From the NCBI GenBank assembly GCA_949775045.1, contig OX459096.1, positions 30,897,475 to 30,961,474 of the forward strand: a DNA stretch of 64,000 nucleotides, in the 5' to 3' direction. The translations under genes were made by a program, and so were the position numbers. Of this stretch, positions 51,801 through 60,906 are shown one piece after another; within the stretch, counting starts at the first letter, position 1; each line of letters starts with the position of its first letter. Source of the stretch: Metridium senile (lineage: Eukaryota > Cnidaria > Anthozoa > Actiniaria > Metridiidae). The notes below the pieces were generated by a model. It searched no databases and had not been told where the DNA came from. It saw only the letters and a list, made by a program, of their open reading frames with translations.

Positions 51801-54800
51801 AAAATAAAAGAAATTATGACTCTAAACGTTGTGCGTTCAACAATTACATAAGATGTAGCATGCATTGCGGTCTTGTACTGCACTATTCTGCATTTAGTAT
51901 TTACAATTCAACATTGTATACGATGTAATCCCCCTCCTAACATTGAACTACACCCGCTATGATACAGTACAATAGTGGTGCATATTTGAATATATCTTAT
52001 ATATTTGAATATATATATAGTGGTCTATTAATATTTTCGATTGTCACCATGTCAAGGGTTAATTTGATTTGCTGGTACCATGCATGCTCATTTGGTGAGA
52101 TATATAATGAAAGGCAAAATCAGTATGAACATTTATTGATCAGAACCGACAGAAAAGTCTCCTTCACAGTTCCCTGCGCCATCTTTAAAGGTAGCTGGGC
52201 CTTTGCATTGAAGTGAGACGAACGTTGAGCATGGAATGATAGAGACACGTGAATAATTGTCCAGCAAGGTGTTTAAAGGTCTCTATCATTGCCAACTCAA
52301 CGTTCGTCTCGCTTCGATGCAAAGGCCCGGCTACCTTTCAAGATGGCGCAGGGACCTGTGAAGAGGCCTATTAATTAGAAAATCGTTGTTTTAACTATCT
52401 AAACTTAATGAAATTATTAATTAGATATTGAAATATTTAGTAGGTTGATGTAGAAACCGGTTTGTACTGGAAAGTTAGATCAGTAAATATTGTATGTCTT
52501 ATAAATTATTATGGCAAGTATTCTTTTCTTCTAATTTGTGTATCATATCGTTGCAACACAGGAACCCCAAATCCAGATTTTTTTCCCGTAAAACTGCACA
52601 GCCTGTTTTGCAGGGTACATGTTTTATAGCTAAACGTTGTGAATCGTGAACGGATCTTGAAGAGTCAACCATTTCCCTCCCGCCTTACAGTAAAATGACA
52701 GTTTTCGACATACTGAATTTTAAGACCGATTTAGGAGGATAATGTGCTCTTTCTCAGTTACAGAATCTTTATGTGCAGCTGATACACACTCGGGCGCCGG
52801 GGAACTGCATTTGGTGCAAGTAAGAGAGTGAGTTTCTCTAAGATTCTTGTTTTACATTTATGGTATAAAAAGTGCATCTTAACGTGTCAGCAATATTATA
52901 TAATAAATATCTATCATGTATATTATCTCCCTTTACTTCAGTGCTTGGCTATTGTGCAAGTGCAAGGTGCATTTTATCTCCCTTTACTTCGTGGTAATCA
53001 AGGAAGAGATTGCTTCAGTGCTTGGCTATTGTGCAAGTGCAAGTGCAAGGTGCATTTCATATTACATTTCTTTGCAACGGTGCATAATTTCCGATCTTTG
53101 TGCAGTTTAGTGTGCCATTGTGGTGGTTCTTACCCTTTACTGTATTGGGGTCACTGCCATACAACAAGCTGTTACCCTGGGAACCTTTTGGTATGTGACC
53201 TTTAACAAACCACTGAGAGACACCATGATGATGAAAGTTATTGGAGTCTTTGACAGTAGCCGACGATCTAGTTTCCTTCATTGCGAACGGCTTAAACATG
53301 CACCTTTTTCTAATGGAAAATTTGTTCCAGTTAATGAGGTGTTTTTAGAAAACATTTTGTCAAAATATATATTTATAGAAAGAAATCATGGAATCACCGG
53401 GGTTAACAAAAACAAATACATTATTAAAAACGTAGAACTATCATTATCATGATAAAGGCGCGTTACACTGCTATATTTTTCATTAACTTGTCGACTCGCT
53501 AAGATATGCCGTTGCGACACAAATTGCATTTAATCCTGATGTTGACTGATGAGAGGTTATTTTAATTAAAAACACGTCAGAAAAGAAATAAAATAATAGC
53601 AAAAATCGTTTCATTGTATTCCAAAATTTTCGAATCCGTGTATTTTTGATCTAAAGATCATGGTGAGTGTGATTAGATATGAAAACATCCTTATAAATAA
53701 CTGATTTTTGATTTGAAACGACGTTGTTTAAAAAAAAAAAAAAAAAAAAGACGTAATGAACAAGATAACGGAGCGTGATGGCTCCGAAACGTCATAAAAT
53801 TATTTCCTAATTTTAAAACTTTAATGAACAAGAAGCTTTGAAAAAAAAAACGGAGAAAAAGAAAAACGAACTTCTCTAAAAATGGAATTCTTATTTTTGT
53901 TTTCAACAAAGTGAACTGAGATGTGGTTCCGGCTTCAAACCTATTGTTGCCTGAAGAGGACTTCGAAAATTGAGCCTATTCAGGACCGTATCCTAACTAA
54001 ATTACACAAATATACATTTTCTTTGTAGATAAATTACCAATTGAGTTCAACAACGATTTAGGAAGTGAGAAATTGATGACTTGCAATTGTAAATCGTTTA
54101 AGAACTTTTCAAATACAAGAAAAGTTGAGTTGACCTAAAGTATTTATTCTTCAAGATACGTGTCAAAACATGCGGCGTACCGCAAATATAACTCACGGTA
54201 CTAAACCAACGAAAACTTTGACTACTGTCAACTGAAGATTACCCAAACAAATATAACTAAATCATAGTACTCCTTTAAACGATAGTTTATAGACTATATT
54301 TAGGCATATTTATAGGGCTATTTTACAAATTATAGAGGTCAAAATATAATAATTTTCGCCACGGCTGAGCGTTCATAGATTGATAGTACACATTTCAAAA
54401 TAGACTTACATTGAACGATATAGTGGTTATCCAAATCAGAATCCTCGAATTTCAACATTTATGTCCTTGTAATGATGATAAAATCACAAAAGTTCAATCC
54501 AGATGTAGCAGAGATGCTTCCCTTGTGCGAATACGTACTTCAGCAAACAGAGTTATAAAGTAACTATGACAACATCGGTGTTTACAATCCCCCTGGGGTA
54601 TATATCTTTAGGAATTTCAACAATGGAGGTTCGTTTGTATGCATGACATAATAGAACTGTTTACAAGAAATATTGAACATTTCAATCAAATTCATTGATG
54701 TTTACACGGAAGTATTTTAAATATCTTTAAAGCAAAGAAATAAGTTCATGGAAAGACTAATTGAGGCTTTCGCATATGAGCATGGATACGATGTCGGTGA

Positions 54801-57373
54801 TATTTAACCTTTTTTTAAATCTTTTTGACATCGTTATGTTCGTAATAAACACCTCATTGTGGATTTATTTCTTAGATGATTGACGTAGAAAGGCTATAAA
54901 ATGCACAAAAAACATTCTAATTAATTGTTTGGAAAATAATCCAAAATGGGGAAAAAATCATCAAATTATATGGCATACATCTGGATAAAGACGAAAATAA
55001 CCCTGAAACGCTCCAATCGCTCTGAAACTCAACAAGTCAAACAATCGCTGCAATAAGAAGGCCAAAAGAAGACTCAATCATTATAAATTCGGACAGTATG
55101 AAATAATTATTTTAACGCTTCATATATTATTGAAAATGTAGCTAGTTCGCTAATCGACAACTTGGGCTCCCTGTGAAATGTTTCCCCTCAGAAAATTGAC
55201 GAGGAAAAGTGGATCGCATCGGTGTTTTTAAATGAAAGTAACGCCAGTAAGTACTTGTCTCCTTTTTTAGTGTATACTTATTATACTCCGACGGAGGGCT
55301 AAAGCTCGAAACGTCAGTCAAGTTAAGTCATTATTTTTTACGGTGTTACAACTTTCATTTTATTACCTATCAATTATATAAAACTCCGACGCAGCTTATA
55401 CTAGTTTGCTGGCTAGTTTCCATGGATATCACATTAGTTGACCAGCGGGACTCAGAATAATGTTTTCAACTTTTTTCATTTTAACAAAGACATCCAACCT
55501 TTTGTTTGTGTTATTAGAAATGTTTATAAAAAGGGTTGAATGAGAACACAATGTTGTTTTTGTGTAAGGGCGAAACAAGATCATTAAAACGATGTGCCGA
55601 TACCATTATAACAATAATATTCTATAATTTATAAAAACCCTTTTTAGTACTGAGAACACTTTATAGAACATTATAACAATTATACAAATACTATATTGCA
55701 AAGTTACTTTAACGTTTCTAACCAGTATAATATGCAGTGAATATATAAACAATGAACCAAACCTACATTTAATCAAATACTTCTTCAGTTTAAGAAATGA
55801 TAAAACAAATTGTATAAAGAATGGAAAATATAATAATAAGCAAACTATTCTAAGACAGCAATGGTCGATAAAACTAATTCAGTTGTATCAATACAAAGCA
55901 GAATTCCTACTTACAAGGGGAATACACTTCTTTCCCTCCTTTCGATCCTCAAAGAGCGTCGCTTATAGCCTCCTCCTCACTAGATGGATTTACTGTGGCA
56001 ACTGAGTGGAACACTGACACAGGAAGCCCAATATAAAAATATGTGGATACGCCTGCGGTGAAGGCTACGTCACTTATACTGTATGTAAGCGCCACTCTCC
56101 CCTTCCCCAACGCATTATCCGTAAGCTATAATTACTGCGCAGGCTCTCCAAGAGCTGGGATCGACATTGTTCCTAACCATTAATACTTACTGTGGTCAGA
56201 AGGATGGTAAAATAGCGCTCTCAGTCTTCTACGATCCCGTACCCATGCCTCAGTGATTGATAGTGAATGTGTGGTCCTGGGTTCTCGTCTTCGTAAGGTT
56301 CCCTGAAAGGAAATTAGTTTTTTTTAACAAAGGGAAAAAGGACCAAAATCCTAATAATGCAATTTTTACAGTGTGCGTTTACGATCAAGAGATTGTGAGG
56401 TCACATTTCCCTTATTCGTAGTAGGTAGTTATTCTAACTAAATCACGGGACTTCCAAATAAGAGCAAATCACACGCTTGGGAACAAGCATAACGGCTTCA
56501 CCACGCAAATATATTGAACAATCTGCTTACTGCGTATTTTTACCGACCGAGAAGACAGAGTAGACACTCTCAATCATGCTCGCGCTCTTTACCATTTTAA
56601 CAATTCAGTGATCAGAAATTTGCGCGCGCTACAGAAATGAGAATACAATCTTTTTTAGTGTGTCTGTACATTCGTACGAGACTCTTTAAACCCATGCATT
56701 TAATAACTGGCCTCGTTTATAATTATTATCCAAGTTATCAAGATATGGCTTTTATTTGATTTATATAGTATACTGACATATTTTTTCAATTAATGGTAAT
56801 GTACATTTCTACGTACCTACACATTTTACAAGCGAAAAATACATCTTGACATGCTGGTATGTATTGTTAGGTTATAACATAGCAAAACAAATTAGATTAG
56901 TACGGGTTTTCACTACAATTAAGTTAAAAAAAGCAAAGCTCCGAATATTCTAAAGATTTTCAAGCAAAGCACCGAATAGTCAACTCTAATAGGAGAAATA
57001 AAGCAGCACTACCACTCATGCGCCATGAACGCAGGAAAGCAGCCGCTCAACGACGCCAAGGAGCGAAATAATCATATATAGCTGACTCTCTTCTAATCCT
57101 TCCATCCTTCAATACCCATATGCTATACACGTGATGCTATAGTGACAGCGACAACGACCGCAGTTCGATGTGTAATTTATCGATCACACTCTATACTCCA
57201 AATATCCTCTTATAAACGCTGACATAGCCAACAGCAGTTTTGAAGTTTTAAAATAGCCACTAATTATCACCAGTCTTACTCACCCTAATATCCCCGTCAG
57301 ATGCTGTTCCCCATATATTATTAATGAGCCGATAGTTTGGTATCGGTCGTGGATATAAAGGCTTCGTGATCAT
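39856..57373 (-). CDS. Multi-repeat G-x-G-A-P coiled-coil protein, possibly CSPP1-like
   Basis: Minus-strand coding exons, in order: 57373-57284, 56302-56191, 53247-53134, 51605-51421, 51044-50851, 50371-50325, 50145-50075, 48906-48844, 48736-48680, 46439-46296, 46219-46183, 45450-45377, 45301-45244, 44973-44875, 44596-44577, 44203-44096, 43400-43289, 42782-42637, 42201-42138, 42015-41957, 40615-40370, 39945-39856. Phases all agree; 729 residues. Repeats such as EPWGKPGGGAPNG, NPFGKPGHGAPN, VGRPGAGAPITD and DPFGRPGAGAPIRD, several followed by G-K-[VI], alternate with Lys/Glu/Gln-rich helical stretches. Pattern and charge recall centrosome and spindle-pole associated proteins (CSPP1), but this is from memory. 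No signal peptide or membrane segment. The third exon (53247-53134) has a weak acceptor and is the least certain. Confidence 0.65.
40702..40850. mobile_element. Fold-back element in intron
   Basis: GGTGGCCAAGGGG..TTCACGCGT on the left is mirrored by ACGCGTTACCCCTTGGCCATCC on the right, with CACG-rich inner sequence. Confidence 0.6.
40978..41302. repeat. ~175-bp tandem duplication with GATGAT tracts
   Basis: GATGACGACATTGATAGTGGAGAC through GCTGATGTTGGTTGTGATGATG occurs twice in tandem with small indels. It lies in an intron of the minus-strand gene. Confidence 0.8.
41511..41869. mobile_element. MITE with AAGGCCGATTTACACG termini
   Basis: Terminal inverted repeats AAGGCCGATTTACACGG and GTGTAAATCGGCCTT, with many internal TACGACT/AGTCGTA words acting like subterminal repeats. 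No open frame. It sits 88 bases from the exon at 41957. Confidence 0.75.
43470..43650. repeat. Dispersed repeat, inverse copy of 9217-9378
   Basis: CTCGCGCGCTAATCAAAG, TTACTTCTCACCTACAATA and ATATGCCTATTGTTCTGTTG match the complement of the repeat downstream of the opsin gene. No coding frame. Confidence 0.7.
44270..44515. repeat. Dispersed repeat related to 62990-63260
   Basis: GAAGTATTTCCTGTGCGTACC and TAAGGGTCATTTTTA recur near 63009-63145 as AAGTATTTCATGTGCGTACC and AAGGGTCATTTTTA. The end CACTTGGACCAAGGGAG also resembles 9483-9500. Confidence 0.5.
44577..44596 (-). CDS. 20-nt microexon of the repeat-protein gene
   Basis: A 20-base exon between GT and AG signals supplies the end of one codon plus six codons (Ala-Lys-Ser-Ser-Arg-Asp). 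Both neighbouring exons require exactly this phase, which supports it. Skipping it would shift the frame. Confidence 0.6.
45508..45738 (-). mobile_element. tRNA-derived SINE
   Basis: Read on the minus strand it starts GGATGGCACAGTTGGTTAGTG (A-box-like) and continues to GAGTTCGATTCCCA (B-box-like) about 45 bases later, the layout of an RNA polymerase III tRNA promoter, followed by a ~150-base non-tRNA body. Fragments of the body occur at 10860-11045 and 19855-19920. It lies in an intron of the repeat-protein gene, in that gene's orientation. Confidence 0.7.
46460..46552. repeat. Short inverted repeat beside the recombinase element
   Basis: CTTAATGACTGTTCCCGAGGGAAAC is mirrored by GAGGGAAATAGTCATTAAG, with two further CCCGAG words between. 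It directly abuts the left end of the element starting at 46556. Confidence 0.6.
46556..48018 (-). mobile_element. Tyrosine-recombinase element with 18-bp inverted repeats
   Basis: TGTTATATTGGTAAATTA (46556-46573) and its exact complement (48001-48018) bound a 1.46-kb segment with a single broken recombinase frame on the minus strand. It lies in the intron between exons 48680 and 46439 of the repeat-protein gene, in that gene's orientation. Cryptons are not usually described with terminal inverted repeats, so either this lineage differs or the repeats belong to a carrier element. Confidence 0.6.
46762..47814 (-). pseudogene. Crypton-like tyrosine recombinase, broken
   Basis: Starts at Met (47814) with MEPAAKKRFSNLTSQEID and an N-terminal core-binding-type region (NTKKATKTAVATLIEFC..). 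A one-base frame change near 47617 leads into the next frame (47584-47054), with RYFLAEREVNI and a cysteine-proline CPVAAYELYLSKL segment. A second frame change near 47054-47190 leads to RHIMRVSGHKSESSIRSYSR, the usual tyrosine-recombinase C-terminal box with Arg, Gly-His and the candidate nucleophile Tyr. The stretch normally between the CPV and RHIMR parts seems to be missing. The family resembles Crypton/DUF3504 (KIAA1958, QRICH1, ZMYM relatives). It is probably inactive. The C-terminal tail after the catalytic Tyr is Ser/Gln-rich. Confidence 0.7.
48378..48484. mobile_element. Fold-back element
   Basis: CCGTTTTTAGTCCTGTTCCA and CCCCTACGG are mirrored after a short loop near 48425. No frame. 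Confidence 0.65.
48778..48840 (+). repeat. tRNA-like SINE head fragment
   Basis: GGTTTAGTTGGTTGAGCGGTC resembles a tRNA A-box region on the plus strand. No B box follows. It fills most of the 107-base intron between exons 48736 and 48844 and ends four bases before the donor of the latter. Confidence 0.4.
48950..49100 (+). repeat. Family D repeat (AAACTAGCCTGCGACGAAGG)
   Basis: Two tandem partial units with GACGAAGGGCTAAAGCTTGAAAC, then TTTTTTACGGTTTTACAAATT. Related copies lie at about 55285-55435 and, inverted, at about 61960-62095. Its GCTAAAGCTCGAAACGTC core resembles a decayed hammerhead. Confidence 0.55.
49850..49975. repeat. Pyrimidine-rich CTCCCTCCTCCCT tract
   Basis: Repeated CTCCCTCCTCCCT words with interruptions; a shorter similar stretch is at 49150-49245. 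No further signal. Confidence 0.7.
50434..50618. mobile_element. Fold-back element
   Basis: TTTAGCCTGCGTAGCAAG, TTTCTTTTGGGGGAACCGG and TTTTGGGATAGCTG are mirrored on the right side with small differences. It lies between two exons of the repeat-protein gene. Confidence 0.7.
51086..51111 (+). repeat. MITE family C terminal fragment
   Basis: TACACCTATTTCAAAAAGGTTGTCGG matches the end of the family C MITE at 7751 and 16981. No second end was found nearby. Confidence 0.55.
52160..52378. mobile_element. Fold-back element
   Basis: CTGCGCCATCTTTAAAGGTAGC and GACGAACGTTGAG on the left are mirrored by CTCAACGTTCGTC and GCTACCTTTCAAGATGGCGCAG on the right. Confidence 0.7.
53253..56185. other. Long intron, no further exon seen
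   Basis: Intron between the second and third coding exons of the minus-strand gene. AT-rich; holds a poly-A run (53730-53749), a stem plus CGAAACGTC motif at 53770-53793 and a family D repeat at 55285-55435. No additional exon is required by the reading phase, although the weak acceptor at 53247 leaves room for one. Confidence 0.4.
55285..55435 (+). repeat. Family D repeat copy
   Basis: ACGGAGGGCTAAAGCTCGAAACGTCAG, then TTTTTTACGGTGTTACAACTTTC and ACTAGTTTGCTGGCTAG. The same modules occur at 48950-49100 and, in reverse, at 61960-62095. Confidence 0.6.
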
Positions 57374-58020
57374 CCTTCATCCCAGGCTTAGAACGACTTC
57401 TTGTACACTATTTACTTTACATTCTAGAAACCTGACTCAACCAGAATCATGTAAACTATTGCTTCCTAGTGAAGCAGAGAAAAAATTCAGAAAAGAGCCA
57501 GTTAAACGTTTCTAGAATGTAGTAATTAGTGTTCAGGAAGCCATTCTAATGCCTCACACACTGAGAACGCTCTTCTGACGTCATGTTAATGAAGGAAGTT
57601 ATGACGTCATCAAAGCTAAAAATGTTCAATCAATCTCTTTTTGTAGGACCACTGCACTGCAAAATGTTGTTATGTTTTTTTTTTAATTTTCTTTGCGGCA
57701 CAGCCTATTGTTTTCTTATAACAGCTCTCAATCAGATTTAAAAGAAAGTTCACCTTTTTTGAAGCGATCAGTGTGCATTTGCTCGCGCACTTGTGTACAC
57801 TAGTATTAAACTATCTCTTGTTCTCGGACAAGAATCACGGCTTTTCGGGTTTCTATTTACACTTTTTTCTTAAGTGTCACGAAATAATTCAATAATTAGC
57901 ATTTCACAAAACGATGAACAAGATAGCTTCGCTAATGATATTTAAATTTTGAAAGGTTCTAGAACATGAAGCTAGCTTATCGAGCTTTCAAGTAAAGCAC
58001 AAACAAACAAAAGCAAACAG
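57374..58020. other. 5' flank of the minus-strand gene
   Basis: Sequence upstream of the start codon at 57373-57371. TGACGTCAT-like words (CTGACGTCATG at about 57576 and ATGACGTCATC at about 57601), which resemble CRE/ATF sites, occur 200-230 bases upstream. No TATA box was seen. The binding-site reading is an inference. Confidence 0.35.
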
Positions 58021-58023
58021 CGC

Positions 58024-58740
58024 AAACACTATATCCATGGAATAAAACCAAACTACTACTACTGTGGAATATAGAGTACAAACACTATATCCATGGAATA
58101 AAATCAAACTACAACTACTGTGGAATATAGAGCACAAACACTATATCCATGGAATAAAATCAAACTACTACTACTGTGGAATATAGAGCACAAACACTAC
58201 ATCCATGGAATAAAATCAAACTACTACTACTGTGGAATATAGAGCACAAACACTACATCCATGGAATAAAATCAAACTACTACTACTGTGGAATATAGAG
58301 CACAAACACTACATCCATGGAATAAAATCAAACTACTACTACTGTGGAATATAGAGCACAAACACTACATCCATGGAATAAAATCAAACTACTACTACTG
58401 TGGAATATAGAGCACAAACACTACATCCATGGAATAAAATCAAACTACTACTACTGTGGAATATAGAGCACAAACACTACATCCATGGAATAAAATCAAA
58501 CTACAACTACTGTGGAATATAGAGCACAAACACTATATCCATGGAATAAAACCAAACTACTACTACTGTGGAATATAGAGCACAAACACTATATCCATGG
58601 AATAAAATCAAACTACTACTACTGTGGAATATAGAGCACAAACACTATATCCATGGAATCAGTAAAATCAAATATTACTGTGGAATATAGGGCCCAAACA
58701 CCATATCCATGGAATAAAATTAAACTCCTACTACAGTGGA
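58024..58740. repeat. 56-bp satellite, 13 copies
   Basis: Unit ACAAACACTATATCCATGGAATAAAATCAAACTACTACTACTGTGGAATATAGAGC (shown by its parts CACTATATCCATGG and ACTACTACTACTGTGG) with a period of exactly 56 between 58034 and about 58706. Copies near the ends are more diverged than those in the middle. Confidence 0.95.
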
Positions 58741-59155
58741 ATACACATTTTCAGTAGGAATTGCTGGTGTTAAAAGAGTGGGAATTTACCTCATAAGGTT
58801 ACCAGACTACCCCGGCCAACCAGAATGGGCGCCGTCGATTTTAACGTCGGCTCGATTTCTGAGCGAATAAAATCAACCTTCTAAAACCAAACACACACAA
58901 AAAAAAAGCGCCAGAGTTCATATATACTGACTTAAGAAATAGATCTTTTAACAATACGGCCTAGACTAATTACACACGTTGATGCCAACTCGCTTTCTTT
59001 TAGATTATGTTCCTTTAGATCCAAGAGAAAAGTAAAAACAACAGATTCCACACTCTTGAAAATAACGCCCGATGGCGTCGAAACGTCGAGAAAAAACCAT
59101 GTCGTTCTGAATTTTATTCTTACAACTACAAAAAAACCCATCTGATTCAACACAT

Positions 59156-59411
59156 ACCGTATTAACTCGATTAAGCGCCACCCTCGAATATGCCGGCAGC
59201 ATGTTAACGCTATATGATGTTAATCTATAATGTTGCTCTAGAACAGCATTGGAAATAAATCTTTATCAAAAGCTATTTTCTTCAGTTCAAAGTTATTATA
59301 TTTCACCGCTCGCCTATTAAGCCTCAATATTCGTAGTTCTGATCAAGAAGGGGACAATGAGATCGAGAAAAATTTAATAAGCGCCGCGGCGCTTATTCGA
59401 GTAAATACAGT
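59156..59411. mobile_element. MITE with TACCGTATT..CTCGA termini
   Basis: Left end TACCGTATTAACTCGATTAAGCGCC, right end the complement of TACTGTATTTACTCGAATAAGCGCC, with AAGCGCCGCGGCGCTT near the right end. No transposase frame. Confidence 0.7.
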
Positions 59412-60005
59412 AACAATCTGTGCACCATCGTGTAATAAAACTATTTTTGAACGTAAAGTAATGAGTATTAACCACCGCAATTAAAACGTGACATGGTGAT
59501 CCAACAAGACATATATTTGTCTGACTTAACGTAATCAATAAAAACGTCTCAATCTTCAAACCACATAAGTGTCCTATTAATAATTTATCAGCCAGCCCAA
59601 ACAACAAGGCCTACGCGCGACTGACATTGCAGCGCTTGTGTTTCGTAACAAATGCCAACAAAGTATATATTTTCTGAAAGCTTATTAGTTGTAGATTACG
59701 TCTAACAATGTTTGAAATGAGTCAAAACTTATGACTTAGAGATTTGGGCTCCGTTCATTTGAACTACCTGACCTGACAAATCAAACTCCTTAAGTCAGAA
59801 AAGATTAAAGGAAAAAACCCCCGATTGTACTGCGGTTTTTGTCACACATTTGCCTCAAAAACCGTGGGTTGGTTTTAACTTTAAGGGTGACTCAGACCAG
59901 TACTCACTACCCCAACATTTAGCACACAAATCTGCTCACATGTTGATTGATGGGAGAGGAAAACCGGATAAACAGAAAAAACCCTTGTGAGATGGCGGGA
60001 GTGAG

Positions 60006-60160
60006 CAACACATCAAACAAACTCAATGTACATTTAGCCGAGCCAGGACTCGAACTGCATGGCCTGGATCACAGCGGTGAGAGGCGAACAGTAAATCACT
60101 ACCCCACCCACTACCCTACCCAACACCCCACCCACTACCCCACCCAACACCCCATCAAGG
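60006..60160 (-). repeat. tRNA-like SINE head plus CCCAC minisatellite
   Basis: On the minus strand GCAGTTCGAGTCCTGG (60043-60058) is a B-box-like word and TAGTGATTTACTGTTCGCCTCTCACC to its 5' side resembles a tRNA A-box arm. It is preceded by a short repeat of CACTACCC/CAACACCCC words at about 60098-60158. Likely a SINE remnant. Confidence 0.45.
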
Positions 60161-60815
60161 TCGGTTACGCAGACCAACCGCAAAGTAAAATCAGGTTACG
60201 TGTAATGAACCAACAACATGACCAGTTTAAATATTTATATAACATGTCTTTAAAACAGATGATCATCGATCGCACTATCAGATGTATGATACCTAACATT
60301 CACATATTGACCTGAGTGATTAGTCATAAGCAGCAGTATTAATTTGAATCAATAAAAAACATGTAAAAAAACACGTAGTGCCATTTTGTAGTGAAATCTG
60401 AATCTATACTTACATTCCAGGTTCCAAGTGCGGTATTTTGTTTAATCGGTATTTTATACCGAAAATTACACCTTGCAGTGGGATTAAAACCGATCAATTA
60501 CTCACAAACTAAGATCATGGACCACAAACAATCTGAGTCGTGCTCAGTACTTGAGCATAGCATTCTTTCTTTTCTGGTCTGTCGTATTAAGAAGCAGCTG
60601 CAACAATTTTATAGCCAGCCGTTTGCGTATTGAAAGTTTGACGAATATATTTTCGATAAAGCAAAACGTTTTGTTTTGTTTTGGGTTGGTCTTAAAATAT
60701 GGTAGGCCTGTGCAGTAATACGAACTATTAAATCATGGTCTACCGCAATCACGCTGAACAATCAATCTGGTACGATTACGTGTCAGCCATGTCCATCTGT
60801 GTTCACATCATGCTG

Positions 60816-60824
60816 TATATAAAT
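60816..60824 (+). promoter_or_regulatory. TATA box of the ShK-peptide gene
   Basis: TATATAAAT, 83 bases before the start codon at 60907. Transcription would be expected to begin near 60845, giving a 5' UTR of about 60 bases with no upstream intron needed. Confidence 0.55.
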
Positions 60825-60906
60825 ATAAGAACGATTCAAGTGAGTTATTACAGTTAACAAACCAACATCCATCAAGTTCTTGATAATATCTACGTACAGT
60901 GTTAGA

